This document shows positions 34,868-44,161 of a stretch of 64,000 bases of DNA, one piece after another. Origin of the DNA: Bacteroidota bacterium. Lineage in GTDB: Bacteria; Bacteroidota; Bacteroidia; Chitinophagales; Chitinophagaceae. Positions within the stretch are counted from its first letter, which is position 1, and each line of letters starts with the position of its first letter. Location of the stretch: the NCBI GenBank assembly GCA_029558715.1, contig JAKQEA010000042.1, positions 1 to 64,000 of the forward strand, written 5' to 3'. The notes under the pieces are model-generated. The model ran no database searches and was not told where the DNA came from. It saw only the letters and a program-made list of their open reading frames with translations. A program made the translations under genes and the position numbers.

Positions 34868-36094
34868 ATGAGTGAATGGAAAGAAACTGATTTGGGTTTA
34901 TTACCTAATGATTGGGAAATAATAACTCTTGAAAAGCTTGTTAATGAAGAAAGAGGTATTTCTTATGGTGTTGTACAACCGGGTTTCCATAATGAAGAAG
35001 GCGTACCGATTTTACGTGTTAATAATATTAAGGATGGACGAATTATAATTGATGAAGTTCTTAGAGTTGACGAGGAGATTGAAAAAAATTATCAGCGAAC
35101 AAGATTGAGAGGCGGAGAATTATTGATAACGTTAGTTGGTAACTTAGGAGAATGTGCAATTGCAACTAAGGAATTTGAAGGATGGAACGTTGCAAGAGCC
35201 ATAGGTGTAATTGATTTGAATAGAAAAAAAGTAAATCCTGAGTGGATTAAATATTTACTATCAACAACTACAATAAAAAGTATAATTAATAGTTGGGCAA
35301 ATACTACTGTACAGGCAACGCTTAACTTAAAGGAGCTTAATCAACTTCCAATAAGTTTACCCCCTCTCCCCGAACAACAATCCATCGCAGCCATACTCAG
35401 CAGCCTCGACAACAAAATAGACCTGCTGCGCCGCCAAAACCAAACATTGGAACAATTAGCCCAAACTATTTTTAAGCAGTGGTTTGTTGAGAATAAAGAA
35501 AATCTTGAAACAGATGAAGTAGGTAATCTTTTCGACATTACGATTGGCAGAACTCCACCACGAAAGGAAGGTGAGTGGTTTACTGAAAACAGTTCAGACA
35601 TTAAATGGATTTCAATTAGAGATTTGGGAATTAGCGGCATTTATGTTGACACTACGGCAGAATATCTAACTAGTGAGGCAGTTGAACGTTTTAATATTCC
35701 AGTTATTCCAGCTAATACAGTTGTACTTAGTTTTAAATTAACTGTAGGAAGAGTAGCGATTACCACCGAAACTATGTTATCGAATGAAGCTATTGCTCAT
35801 TTCAAAATAAAAGCTGATTCTCCTTTTGTTTCTGAGTTCGTATATCTATTTCTAAAAACCTTCAACTTTGGTTCAATGGGGAGTACTTCATCAATTGCAG
35901 ATGCAGTTAATTCCCAAATGATTAAAGGGATTGAATTTCCAATTCCCGATGAATTATGGATTGAAAAATTTCAACCATCTATAATTACTTACTTTAAGAA
36001 AATAAGAAACAATACAAAAGAAATCCAAACCCTCACCCAATTGCGGGATAGTTTATTGCCCCGGCTCATGAGTGGTAAATTAAGGGTAGGGTGA
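34868..36094 (+). CDS. hsdS: type I restriction system specificity subunit HsdS
   Basis: 408 residues from ATG 34868 (MSEWKETDLGLLPNDWEI); the frame starts three codons earlier. Two target-recognition domains alternate with conserved helices: TRD1 about 15-170, the first spacer LPISLPPLPEQQSIAAILSSLDNKIDLLRRQNQTLEQLAQTIF (about 157-200), TRD2 about 215-365, and a closing helix ending LRDSLLPRLMSGKL. TRD-coding parts are clearly more AT-rich than the spacer helices, the usual mosaic look of hsdS. It lies 92 bp after the DUF1016 gene. The target cannot be predicted. Confidence 0.95.
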   Translation: MSEWKETDLGLLPNDWEIITLEKLVNEERGISYGVVQPGFHNEEGVPILRVNNIKDGRIIIDEVLRVDEEIEKNYQRTRLRGGELLITLVGNLGECAIATKEFEGWNVARAIGVIDLNRKKVNPEWIKYLLSTTTIKSIINSWANTTVQATLNLKELNQLPISLPPLPEQQSIAAILSSLDNKIDLLRRQNQTLEQLAQTIFKQWFVENKENLETDEVGNLFDITIGRTPPRKEGEWFTENSSDIKWISIRDLGISGIYVDTTAEYLTSEAVERFNIPVIPANTVVLSFKLTVGRVAITTETMLSNEAIAHFKIKADSPFVSEFVYLFLKTFNFGSMGSTSSIADAVNSQMIKGIEFPIPDELWIEKFQPSIITYFKKIRNNTKEIQTLTQLRDSLLPRLMSGKLRVG

Positions 36095-36187
36095 AAACAC
36101 GGTGTAGATTCCCTGCAAACACGGTTGATTAGCTAATAATGACTTCCTACTTTAGAGGTATTAAAATTACTTAATCATTAAACCTGA

Positions 36188-36619
36188 ATGTTTATGGCAA
36201 CAAAGAAAAAAGTCACTTCTCCAACAGAACAACCGCCAATCAGAATTATTATTGAAGTGGTGATAAAAGATGAAAGAGAAAGGTCCTTAAAAAGAAATTT
36301 TGCTGGTTTAGCCGAGGCTGAAATTAGTTCATCCGATGAGTTAATTGAATCATTTGATCTGCGAAAACTTCCGCCCGTTGAAATTATGGTAAAACAAGCA
36401 ATTCTTAAAGCAGCGGGCAGATCGGGTAATCCCGAAGATCTATCTGATGATGCAGAACTTTCAGATTTATTTAGTTCAAATGCACAATACATTCTTTTAA
36501 GAGCATATCTGGAAGGCATTGCAAGATTGTTTAAGCCAACCGCCACAATTTCCCTTAATGAAGTGATGGGTTGTACAACAGTTGGAGATTGTATTGATCT
36601 TGTCAAAAGTAAAATTTAA
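36188..36619 (+). CDS. hypothetical protein between hsdS and hsdR
   Basis: Not recognised. 143 residues (ATG 36194, MATKKK, is an alternative start). Soluble, charged; one region IRIIIEVVIKDERERSLKRNF and a helical C-terminal half (LPPVEIMVKQAILKAAG, ILLRAYLEGIARLF). AT-rich compared with hsdM and hsdR. The stop is 4 bp before the next gene, so the two are probably co-transcribed. It sits inside the hsd operon, which suggests cargo acquired with or into the system. Confidence 0.65.
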   Translation: MFMATKKKVTSPTEQPPIRIIIEVVIKDERERSLKRNFAGLAEAEISSSDELIESFDLRKLPPVEIMVKQAILKAAGRSGNPEDLSDDAELSDLFSSNAQYILLRAYLEGIARLFKPTATISLNEVMGCTTVGDCIDLVKSKI

Positions 36620-36623
36620 CAAA

Positions 36624-37556
36624 ATGAAAAAGCTTATCCTGTTTATTACGATACTTTTTAATCTGGCGTTAAATGCACAAAACTCTCCATCCTGGATTAA
36701 AAACCTCAAAATTCGTCAATCATTTGAAGATGATGACTCTAAGCAAAACCCGGCTGCTTTTACAATGACTTTTCCAAAAGGAAAGGAGTCTTCATATTTA
36801 ATTGATATGGGAGTTTTGTATAAACTGAACTCTAAAAGCAACACAAAGATTGGGAGTTTGATTGCTGAATATCATAGAATAAATCTCACTGATGAAGAAG
36901 TGAATAACTTTCAGATTGGATACAAACATGAATGGTTTTTCAAGAAACCAGTCGTTAGTGTTAAACCTGAAGATTTGGGAAATCCGGATTATTTTGATGC
37001 ATGGAAGACGTTTAAACTTAACTCTGCAATTAAATACAGATGGGATGATATTGATGGTTCGCATGGAATAGCAGGATCATTTCTATTTTCTTACTTTCAG
37101 CAGGGCTCGAAGTATAAAACATGGTGGAGCTCATGGAATATTAATGAGAATAAAACATTTGCGTGGATAGTAACACCTCAATTCGGTGTGGAATTCCAAC
37201 ATAATTTCAAAGCAGACAGTACAAAAATTGCAGGTTTTGTTGGAAGAGGAGTTGGTAAATTTAGTTTGAGCTTTGGAGCAATGAAACCTGATCCAGACGA
37301 TAAGATAATTCCACTGAACAAATGGCTTTTTACAGCAGATATGTCAGGCAAATATGATCTTTTTGGGAAAGAATACACCGACAACAGGTTTCACCCATTA
37401 ATAAAAACAGGCCTTGATATTTTTCTTATATATAAACCTGTTAAATTGATAATCGGCGGCTCATTTACTTATGGTGATAATCCTGTTGAAGGATTCAAAG
37501 AGTTTAAGTTCAAACCTCAGCAGTTTTGGGTAGTTGCAATTAAGATTCAGAAATAA
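36624..37556 (+). CDS. predicted outer-membrane beta-barrel protein between hsdS and hsdR
   Basis: Not a named family. ATG 36624 gives 310 residues with a clear signal peptide (MKKLILFITILFNLALNAQ); the open frame from 36582 overlaps the previous gene. The mature part is built of alternating amphipathic strands rich in Tyr/Trp/Phe (YRINLTDEEVNNFQIGYKHEWFF, HGIAGSFLFSYFQQG, LIIGGSFTYGDNP) and ends in a hydrophobic strand (QQFWVVAIKIQK), typical of an 8-12-stranded barrel. An exported barrel inside a restriction operon is unexpected. AT-rich. Confidence 0.7.
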   Translation: MKKLILFITILFNLALNAQNSPSWIKNLKIRQSFEDDDSKQNPAAFTMTFPKGKESSYLIDMGVLYKLNSKSNTKIGSLIAEYHRINLTDEEVNNFQIGYKHEWFFKKPVVSVKPEDLGNPDYFDAWKTFKLNSAIKYRWDDIDGSHGIAGSFLFSYFQQGSKYKTWWSSWNINENKTFAWIVTPQFGVEFQHNFKADSTKIAGFVGRGVGKFSLSFGAMKPDPDDKIIPLNKWLFTADMSGKYDLFGKEYTDNRFHPLIKTGLDIFLIYKPVKLIIGGSFTYGDNPVEGFKEFKFKPQQFWVVAIKIQK

Positions 37557-37578
37557 TTATAACAATAGTATTAAACAT

Positions 37579-37902
37579 ATGCCAGATTTTAAAATAGCAC
37601 TGACCTTCTTAAAAAAAAGCAAGAAAATTTCAATCGTTGAACTGGATAGAAATTATTTTGACAACACTATTGAATATATGAAGGAAGCAGATTTGGTTAG
37701 CTGGGTATATAGCATAGACAATGAAGATACCCGGCGTGAAATCCTGGATAAAATAAATCATTTGGGCGGACAGGGCGGAAATGATTTTGGTAGCCTTGTA
37801 TTCATAAACCAATCTAAATGCTTTGCAGGCCGGAATATTCTTGCTGCTATAGCTTGTGTAGAGAAAATAAGAGATAAAATTTTGCAGGATACAACTATCT
37901 GA
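37579..37902 (+). CDS. small hypothetical protein between hsdS and hsdR
   Basis: Not recognised. 107 residues from ATG 37579 (MPDFKIALTFLKKSKKISIV). Soluble alpha/beta, two cysteines near the C-terminus (KCFAGRNILAAIACVEKI), and one Gly-rich turn (HLGGQGGNDFGSL). It follows the barrel gene by 22 bp and ends 85 bp before hsdR. A frame open from 37534 overlaps the barrel gene and adds a non-conserved looking start. Confidence 0.6.
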   Translation: MPDFKIALTFLKKSKKISIVELDRNYFDNTIEYMKEADLVSWVYSIDNEDTRREILDKINHLGGQGGNDFGSLVFINQSKCFAGRNILAAIACVEKIRDKILQDTTI

Positions 37903-37987
37903 TATATTTAATTAATATTTTTAAAGCTGTTGTGTTATAACTAACGGCATTTTCTTTTTACCTTAATGGCTTATTCCCATTAAGCCC

Positions 37988-40900
37988 ATGCCCCGCATCA
38001 CCGAATCAGCCATCGAACAACTCGCTATTGAAAAGCTGGAGGCATTAGGCTATCAGTATGTATATGGCCCTTCCATTGCCGTGGATGGAGAGCAGCCGGA
38101 GAGGAACAGTTACCAGCAGGTTATTATCCCCGGCAGGGTAAAAGAAGCTATTCGTCGTATTAACCCAGCTGCTCCGGCTGTTGCCATAGAGCAGGCATAC
38201 AATACCATTGCCCGTGCAGGCAATCCCGATTTACTCAGCAGCAACGAGGCCATACATAACTACATCACCAATGGAATAGAAGTAACCTACAACAGCAAAG
38301 ACGGTGAACGGGGCGATAAACTTTGGCTCATAGATTTTAATAACCCGGAGAATAATGAGTTTATTGTCTGCAACCAGTTTACCGTTATTGAAAACAACCA
38401 GAACAAAAGGCCGGATATTATTTTATTCGTCAACGGGCTGCCGCTGGTAGTAATAGAATTAAAAAATGCGGCGGACGAAAATGCCACTATTAAAAAGGCA
38501 CATTCACAGCTTACGAATTACTACACCGCCATTCCTTCCTTATTTCATTACAATGGTTTTGTCATTGCATCGGACGGGCTGGAAGCAAAAGCCGGAACGA
38601 TATCGTCTGCCTTCAGCCGCTTTATGGCCTGGAAAACCACCGATGGCAAACAGGAGGCATCACGGCTCACCAGCCAGTTACTCACCATCATTGATGGTAT
38701 GCTGAACAAGGCAACATTGCTGGAGTTATTACGTCATTTCATTGTATTTGAAAAGACGGTTCATACTCCCCTCTCCCAGGGGAGAGGGGTTGGGGGTGAG
38801 GCCATCACTACTATTGAAACCGTGAAGAAACTGGCAGCTTATCACCAATATTATGCAGTAAAAAAAGCAGTGGCTTCAACAATCAGGGCTGCGGGTTTGC
38901 AAGTCTCCTCCAAAGGGGGAGATTTAGAGGGGGCCGGTAACCGTAAAGGCGGCGTTATCTGGCATACACAGGGCAGTGGCAAAAGCCTGAGTATGGTTTT
39001 TTATACCGGCCAGTTGGTACTGGCATTAAATAACCCTACCATTGTTGTTATAACAGACCGGAATGACCTGGATGAACAACTGTTTGACACCTTCGCCGCT
39101 TCGTCGCAATTGTTACGGCAGGCGCCTGTAAAGGCTGATAGCCGGGAGGAACTGCAGCGATTATTAAAAGTGGCTGCAGGCGGTATCATCTTTACTACCA
39201 TTCAGAAATTCTTTCCGGAAGAAGAACACTCTACATATCCTGAACTGAGTGATAGAAAAAATATTGTGGTAATTGCCGATGAAGCGCATCGTACCCAATA
39301 TGGCTTTGAGGCCAAAACAAAATACCTGAAAGATGCAGCAGGTAATGAAACCGGAACAAAGATCAGTTATGGTTTTGCCAGGCATTTACGGGATGCTTTG
39401 CCGCATGCCACCTTTATTGGCTTCACCGGAACACCGGTGGAAAGCACCGACCGTAATACCAAAGCCGTGTTTGGTGAATACATTGATGTGTATGATATAG
39501 CACAGGCGGTGGAAGACGGGGCCACTGTTCGTATCTACTATGAAAGCCGCCTGGCAAAAATTCATTTAAGAGAAGAACAAAAAGATAATATAGACGAGGA
39601 ACTCAGTCTTGCTGCAGAAGATGCACCTGAATATGTGGTGCAGAATGCCAAAGCCAAATGGGCAAGGCTGGAAGCAATCGTTGGCCACCCGGAGCGGATA
39701 AAAGAAGTGGCAAAAGATATTGTGCAACATTTTGAAAACAGGCAACAGGTATTTGAAGGCAAAGCCATGATTGTGGCCATGAGCCGGAGGATAGCGGTGT
39801 TGCTATATGAGGAAATTGTACAGCTTCGGCCTGACTGGCATAAGAAAGAAGATGAAACTGGTGTAATAAAAGTTATTATGACAGGCTCTTCTTCCGACCC
39901 TGCATCCTATCAGCATCATATAAGAAATAAAGAAAGAAGAAAAGCCATTGGTGAACGGTTAAAAGACCCGGCTGATGAATTGAAGCTGGTAATTGTAAGG
40001 GATATGTGGCTCACCGGTTTTGATGCACCCAGCCTGCACACCTTATATATTGATAAACCCATGCAGGGGCACAACCTGATGCAGGCTATTGCAAGGGTAA
40101 ACAGGGTGTATAAGGATAAGCCCGGCGGTTTAATTGTGGATTATATCGGCATTGCATCCGATTTAAAAAAGGCATTGGCTGTTTATACCGAAAGCGGGGG
40201 CAGAGGAAAACCAGCTTTAGATATTGAAGAAGCAGTAAATGCTATGCTGGAAAAATTAGAAATCGTTCAGCAGATGATGCATAGTTTTGACTATATAAAA
40301 TATTTTACTGCATCATTAACGGATAAGCTAAGTATTATACTGGCAACAGAAGAACATATTCTTGGCCTGGAAAATGGAAAAGAACGATTTATAAAAGAAG
40401 TGGGAGCCTTGTCTAAGTTATTTGCCTTAAGTAAATCAACAAAAGAAGCAGATGCGGTAGCAGAAGAAGTTGCTTTTTTCCAGGCAGTAAAAGCAAGGCT
40501 TGCCAAATTTGAAAGCCGTGTTAGCGGAAAATCAAATGAAGAAATAGAAACAGCTATCCGTCAATTGGTGGATAAAGCAGTAGTAGCAGAAGGGGTGATT
40601 GATATTTTTGATGCAGCAGGAATCAAGCGACCGGATATTTCTATTCTCTCCGATGAATTCCTGGAAGAGATACAGGGCATGAAGCATAAAAACCTTGCCT
40701 TAGAGTTATTGAAGAAGATTTTAAATGATGAAATAAAAAGCCGCAGCAAGTATAACCTGGTGCAGAGCAAATTATTTTCAGAAATGCTGGAGAATGCCAT
40801 TCGCAAATACCAGAATAATTTACTGACCAGTGCAGAGATCATTCATGAATTGATTGGTATTGGCCGGGAGGTAAGAGAAGCAGATGCAAGAGGTGAACGG

Positions 40901-41206
40901 TTACACCTGAGTATGGATGAGCTGGCTTTTTATGATGCACTGGGAGTAAACGAAACGGCAAGGGAAGTCATGAAAGATGAAACGCTCCGTGATCTTGCCC
41001 GGCTGTTGGTGGAAAGAGTAAAAGCCAATACTTCGATTGACTGGACTATCAGGGAAAGTGTAAGAGCCAACCTGAAAGTGATTGTAAAACGATTGTTACG
41101 GGAATATGGCTATCCGCCTGATATTCCGGGAACCAAAGAGTACACCGTATCCGTTGACAGGGTATTATCACAAGCTGAGGTGCTGGCCGATAACTGGGCA
41201 GCCTGA
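37988..41206 (+). CDS. hsdR: type I restriction endonuclease subunit HsdR
   Basis: ATP-dependent translocase and nuclease, 1072 residues. The nuclease domain has RPDIILFVNGLPLVVIELKN (PD-ExK) near 140-160. The SF2 motor follows with motif I WHTQGSGKSLSM (about 323-334), motif II IADEAHRTQYG (about 430), motif III FIGFTGTPV, and the later motifs RDMWLTGFDAPSLHTLYIDKP, then MQAIARVNR. The C-terminal helical domain anchors it to HsdM. Two loops are encoded by G-rich repeats: about 260-272 (PLSQGRGVGGEA) between FEKT and ITTIETVKKLAAYH, and about 306-316 (SSKGGDLEGA) just before motif I. Frame and motor motifs stay intact, so activity is likely. Confidence 0.96.
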   Translation: MPRITESAIEQLAIEKLEALGYQYVYGPSIAVDGEQPERNSYQQVIIPGRVKEAIRRINPAAPAVAIEQAYNTIARAGNPDLLSSNEAIHNYITNGIEVTYNSKDGERGDKLWLIDFNNPENNEFIVCNQFTVIENNQNKRPDIILFVNGLPLVVIELKNAADENATIKKAHSQLTNYYTAIPSLFHYNGFVIASDGLEAKAGTISSAFSRFMAWKTTDGKQEASRLTSQLLTIIDGMLNKATLLELLRHFIVFEKTVHTPLSQGRGVGGEAITTIETVKKLAAYHQYYAVKKAVASTIRAAGLQVSSKGGDLEGAGNRKGGVIWHTQGSGKSLSMVFYTGQLVLALNNPTIVVITDRNDLDEQLFDTFAASSQLLRQAPVKADSREELQRLLKVAAGGIIFTTIQKFFPEEEHSTYPELSDRKNIVVIADEAHRTQYGFEAKTKYLKDAAGNETGTKISYGFARHLRDALPHATFIGFTGTPVESTDRNTKAVFGEYIDVYDIAQAVEDGATVRIYYESRLAKIHLREEQKDNIDEELSLAAEDAPEYVVQNAKAKWARLEAIVGHPERIKEVAKDIVQHFENRQQVFEGKAMIVAMSRRIAVLLYEEIVQLRPDWHKKEDETGVIKVIMTGSSSDPASYQHHIRNKERRKAIGERLKDPADELKLVIVRDMWLTGFDAPSLHTLYIDKPMQGHNLMQAIARVNRVYKDKPGGLIVDYIGIASDLKKALAVYTESGGRGKPALDIEEAVNAMLEKLEIVQQMMHSFDYIKYFTASLTDKLSIILATEEHILGLENGKERFIKEVGALSKLFALSKSTKEADAVAEEVAFFQAVKARLAKFESRVSGKSNEEIETAIRQLVDKAVVAEGVIDIFDAAGIKRPDISILSDEFLEEIQGMKHKNLALELLKKILNDEIKSRSKYNLVQSKLFSEMLENAIRKYQNNLLTSAEIIHELIGIGREVREADARGERLHLSMDELAFYDALGVNETAREVMKDETLRDLARLLVERVKANTSIDWTIRESVRANLKVIVKRLLREYGYPPDIPGTKEYTVSVDRVLSQAEVLADNWAA
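38766..38803 (+). repeat. G-rich dispersed hairpin repeat, first copy in hsdR
   Basis: The best hairpin of the family: CCCCTCTCCC / GGGGAGAGGGG, followed by TTGGGGGTGAGGCC. In frame, replacing a loop before ITTIETVKK. The translated phase (LSQGRGVGGEA) equals that of the copy upstream of umuD. Confidence 0.8.
38905..38935 (+). repeat. G-rich dispersed hairpin repeat, second copy in hsdR
   Basis: CTCCTCCAAAGGGGGAG core followed by ATTTAGAGGGGGCC, in frame 25 bp before the Walker A coding region of hsdR. Confidence 0.75.
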
Positions 41207-41420
41207 TTTTTTTTATACTAGTCAAGCCATCCCTTTTCCCATATAATATTTTACAGGTAAATAGAACAGGTTTTCCCAATTAGTTTATCCTCCCCCGTTT
41301 TTTCACCCTCCCAATCTCCTCTTTAATACCCTGCTTGCATTTCTTTCTTGCTACAGTTTTACACTTAGAAAATATTCCTGTGAAAAACTGAAAACAGACT
41401 TTCACTTTTAAAAATTTTTT

Positions 41421-41454
41421 GGAGCTGATTAATCAATCAGCTCCTTTTCTTTTG
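41421..41454 (+). terminator. intrinsic terminator in the hsdR-DUF5916 spacer
   Basis: Perfect stem GGAGCTGATT / AATCAGCTCC with an AATC loop, followed by TTTTCTTTTG. Confidence 0.8.
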
Positions 41455-41602
41455 CCAACAAAAAGTTAACGACCCCCTTTTTTCGCCATTCGTCAGGAAA
41501 TTGTCACCGGTCAGATAATTCGACCCTGAATTAAGAACTACACATTTATTTTTATCCTGCGAATTTATTAGTAGTTATTGCCGCTCACCTGTTTCGACCT
41601 GT

Positions 41603-41626
41603 AACACTATCTGCAGGATTTGCGTC
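41603..41626 (+). promoter_or_regulatory. ECF-sigma-type promoter upstream of the DUF5916 gene
   Basis: TGTAAC with AAC at 41603-41605, a 17-nt spacer, then CGTC at 41623-41626, 24 bp before the start codon. AAC plus CGTC at this spacing is the generic ECF promoter pattern, and the same arrangement occurs before the ECF sigma gene of this window and the small gene in front of it. Confidence 0.55.
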
Positions 41627-41649
41627 ATAACAACGTTCAAAGTATAGCC

Positions 41650-44118
41650 ATGAAATTCAAAACCAACTTAGTATTGGGGGCACTGTTGCTCCTATGCCTG
41701 TACAGTAATGCCCAGGCCCCTGCTCCCCGGCAATTACCCGCCAAAAGAACCACACAACCGGTAAAAATTGATGGCCTCTTAAATGACTCGGCCTGGAAAG
41801 ATGCGGCCATGATGACAGATCTTGTTGAATTTCGTCCCAAGATGGGAGCCAAAGAAAATCATGAGAACCGCACAGAAACTTACCTGATGTATAACGATGA
41901 GGGTATCTACTTTGGCGGCTATTGTTATGAACGTACCAAAGACAGTATCGCTACTGAACTGGCCGGCCGGGATGGCTTTGGCACAAATGACTATGTAGGT
42001 TTGATATTTGATACCTACTACGATAAGATAAATGGTTTTGAATATTTCGTAACCCCGTTAAATGAGCAATGGGATGCAAAGATGGCTCCCAACAATAACG
42101 GCAACAGTGAAGACTTTTCATGGAACGCTGTTTGGCAAAGTGGTGCTGTTATTCATGACAATGGCTGGAGTTTTGAAATGTTCATCCCCTATGCTGCCAT
42201 ACGATTTGGGAAAAAAGAAGTCCAAGACTGGGGATTAAATATTACACGGCGAAGAAGAAAAACAGAACAACAATATACCTGGAACCCAATCGATATAAAT
42301 GTAAACGGGTTTCTTACGCAGGAAGGAATATGGACAGGTATCACCAATATCAAACCACCGCTGCGCTTACAGTTCTCTCCTTATTTTTCTGTTTATGCCA
42401 ATCATTTTCCATCAAACCAGCCAGGACAAAAAAACTGGACCAGCCAGGTAAATGGTGGTATGGATGTGAAGTACGGCATCAACCAGGCTTTTACCTTAGA
42501 TGCCACTTTGATACCTGACTTTGGCCAGGTACAAAGTGATAACCGGGTACTTAATCTTGGTCCTTTTGATATACAGTTTAATGAAAACAGGAACTTCTTT
42601 ACAGAAGGTACCGAACTGTTTGGAAAAGGAGGATTATTCTACTCCCGCCGGATTGGCGTAGAGCCGGTATATTATGATATTTCACTGGGCACTAATGAAA
42701 GAATCTTACAAAATCAACTGGAATCGAAATTGATCAACGCTTCAAAAATTTCAGGTCGTACACAAAAAGGATTGGGAATCGGCGTTTTAAACGCCATTAC
42801 CAAGCCTCGTTATGCTACAATAGAAGATATAAATACCAAAGAGCAATACAAAAAAGAAGTGGAGCCATTGACCAATTATAATATCCTGGTATTAGACCAG
42901 ACTATGAAAAACAATTCCAGTGTAACATTGGTGAATACAAATGTCTGGCGGGGTGGCAGTGCTTATGATGCCAATGTTACTGCCGCTTTATTTGATCTGA
43001 ATGATAAAAAGAATATGTGGAATGTAGGTGGCAAGAGTGCTGTAAGTTCCCGCATCGGTTACATTTCAAACGGAAAAACAGAGACAGGCTACAGCCAGCA
43101 ATTATATGTCGGAAAAACCAGCGGTCGTTTCAATTTCAATGTGTGGCAGGAATTGACTGATACCCGCTATACGCATCGTGACCTCGGCTATTTTACCAAT
43201 AATAATTTTTTAGATCATGGATACTGGTTTGGTTACAAGTGGACAGAACCAAAAGGTTTTTACAACAGGATATTCATCAATACCAATTTCCGGTTCAGCA
43301 AATTGCTGAAACAAATTGGCCATATTGACCAGCAATACCAGCAGGCCAATATGAACTTCAATATGAACATACAATCAAAAAAACTATGGTGGGTAGGAGC
43401 CTTCACCAATTTTATATTTCGTGGCAATGACTTTTATGAGCCAAGAAAAGAGGGCTGGTTTTTCCGTCGTGGATCCAGTCTTGTCCTGGGCGGATGGTTT
43501 GAAAGCAACATGGCAAAGAAATATTCTTTCAATACTGAACTATTTACCCGTACTTTTTTCAATTTCTACGATGCCTTCAGTTACGAGATAAGCCTCCGGC
43601 AGAATTACCGGTTTAACAACCGGCTCACTGTTTCTCACTATATATATACCAACCCGTTATTTAATAATGTTGGGTTTGTATATGTACCCGGCAGCAATGA
43701 TATCAACTTTGCAAGGCGCAAAAGAAATACCATTGAGAACATACTGAGTGTCAAATACAGCTTTACCAATAAAATGGGAATTACCTTCAGGGCCAGGCAC
43801 TACCTGAGCACTGTTGACAATAAAGAGTTTTATTTTCTTCAGCCAGATGGAAAATTAAAAGCTAATCCCACTTTTATCACCGGGGTAAATCAAAATTTTA
43901 ATTTGTTCAATATTGATATGGTTTATACCTGGCAGTTTGCTCCCGGTAGTTTTATTAATATAGTATGGAAGAATGCAGTAGAAGATTTTGACGGACATAT
44001 CCAGAGAAGTTATTTCAAAAACTTTGACAGGACGATGAAGGCAGATGATAATAATAATATTTCTTTAAAAGTGATATATTTTCTTGATTATCTCCAATTA
44101 AAGAAAAAGAAAAGCTGA
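41650..44118 (+). CDS. DUF5916 outer-membrane protein with N-terminal CBM9-like domain
   Basis: 822 residues from ATG 41650, which gives a proper signal peptide (MKFKTNLVLGALLLLCLYSNAQA). A CBM9-like beta sandwich follows (about 30-215: VKIDGLLNDSAWKDAAMMTDLVEFRP, YLMYNDEGIYFGGYCYE). The rest (about 230-822) is a DUF5916 barrel with repeated aromatic strands, ending FLDYLQLKKKKS. FGQVQSDNRVLNLGPFDIQFNENRNFFTEG is the family hallmark. The role is unknown; a carbohydrate-linked outer-membrane function is usually assumed. Its promoter looks ECF-dependent. Confidence 0.9.
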   Translation: MKFKTNLVLGALLLLCLYSNAQAPAPRQLPAKRTTQPVKIDGLLNDSAWKDAAMMTDLVEFRPKMGAKENHENRTETYLMYNDEGIYFGGYCYERTKDSIATELAGRDGFGTNDYVGLIFDTYYDKINGFEYFVTPLNEQWDAKMAPNNNGNSEDFSWNAVWQSGAVIHDNGWSFEMFIPYAAIRFGKKEVQDWGLNITRRRRKTEQQYTWNPIDINVNGFLTQEGIWTGITNIKPPLRLQFSPYFSVYANHFPSNQPGQKNWTSQVNGGMDVKYGINQAFTLDATLIPDFGQVQSDNRVLNLGPFDIQFNENRNFFTEGTELFGKGGLFYSRRIGVEPVYYDISLGTNERILQNQLESKLINASKISGRTQKGLGIGVLNAITKPRYATIEDINTKEQYKKEVEPLTNYNILVLDQTMKNNSSVTLVNTNVWRGGSAYDANVTAALFDLNDKKNMWNVGGKSAVSSRIGYISNGKTETGYSQQLYVGKTSGRFNFNVWQELTDTRYTHRDLGYFTNNNFLDHGYWFGYKWTEPKGFYNRIFINTNFRFSKLLKQIGHIDQQYQQANMNFNMNIQSKKLWWVGAFTNFIFRGNDFYEPRKEGWFFRRGSSLVLGGWFESNMAKKYSFNTELFTRTFFNFYDAFSYEISLRQNYRFNNRLTVSHYIYTNPLFNNVGFVYVPGSNDINFARRKRNTIENILSVKYSFTNKMGITFRARHYLSTVDNKEFYFLQPDGKLKANPTFITGVNQNFNLFNIDMVYTWQFAPGSFINIVWKNAVEDFDGHIQRSYFKNFDRTMKADDNNNISLKVIYFLDYLQLKKKKS

Positions 44119-44126
44119 ATGCAACT

Positions 44127-44161
44127 TTAAACAGCCGTTTAGAATATAAGCGGCTGTTTAA
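44127..44161. terminator. bidirectional intrinsic terminator
   Basis: TTAAACAGCCG (44127-44137) / CGGCTGTTTAA (44151-44161) between two convergent genes; the right arm covers the stop codon of the acyltransferase gene. Confidence 0.8.

Larger units (their letters stand above)
41207..41649. other. 443-bp intergenic region with a terminator and an ECF-type promoter
   Basis: It holds no credible gene. A hairpin terminator stands at 41421-41454 and a sigma-ECF-like promoter at 41603-41626 just before the DUF5916 gene. The stretch 41220-41415 shows nothing beyond AT-rich sequence; the position of the terminator about 210 bp after hsdR leaves room for a small untranslated transcript, for which I have no direct evidence. 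Confidence 0.5.

Noticed and set aside
35358-35385. CCCCCTCTCCCC in hsdS as another dispersed repeat
   Set aside because: It encodes the conserved LPPLPEQQ spacer motif of HsdS and needs no insertion to explain it.
28250-41206. The accessory region as an integrated element with att sites or tRNA target
   Set aside because: No integrase, tRNA gene or flanking direct repeat could be found at its edges, so island borders cannot be set.
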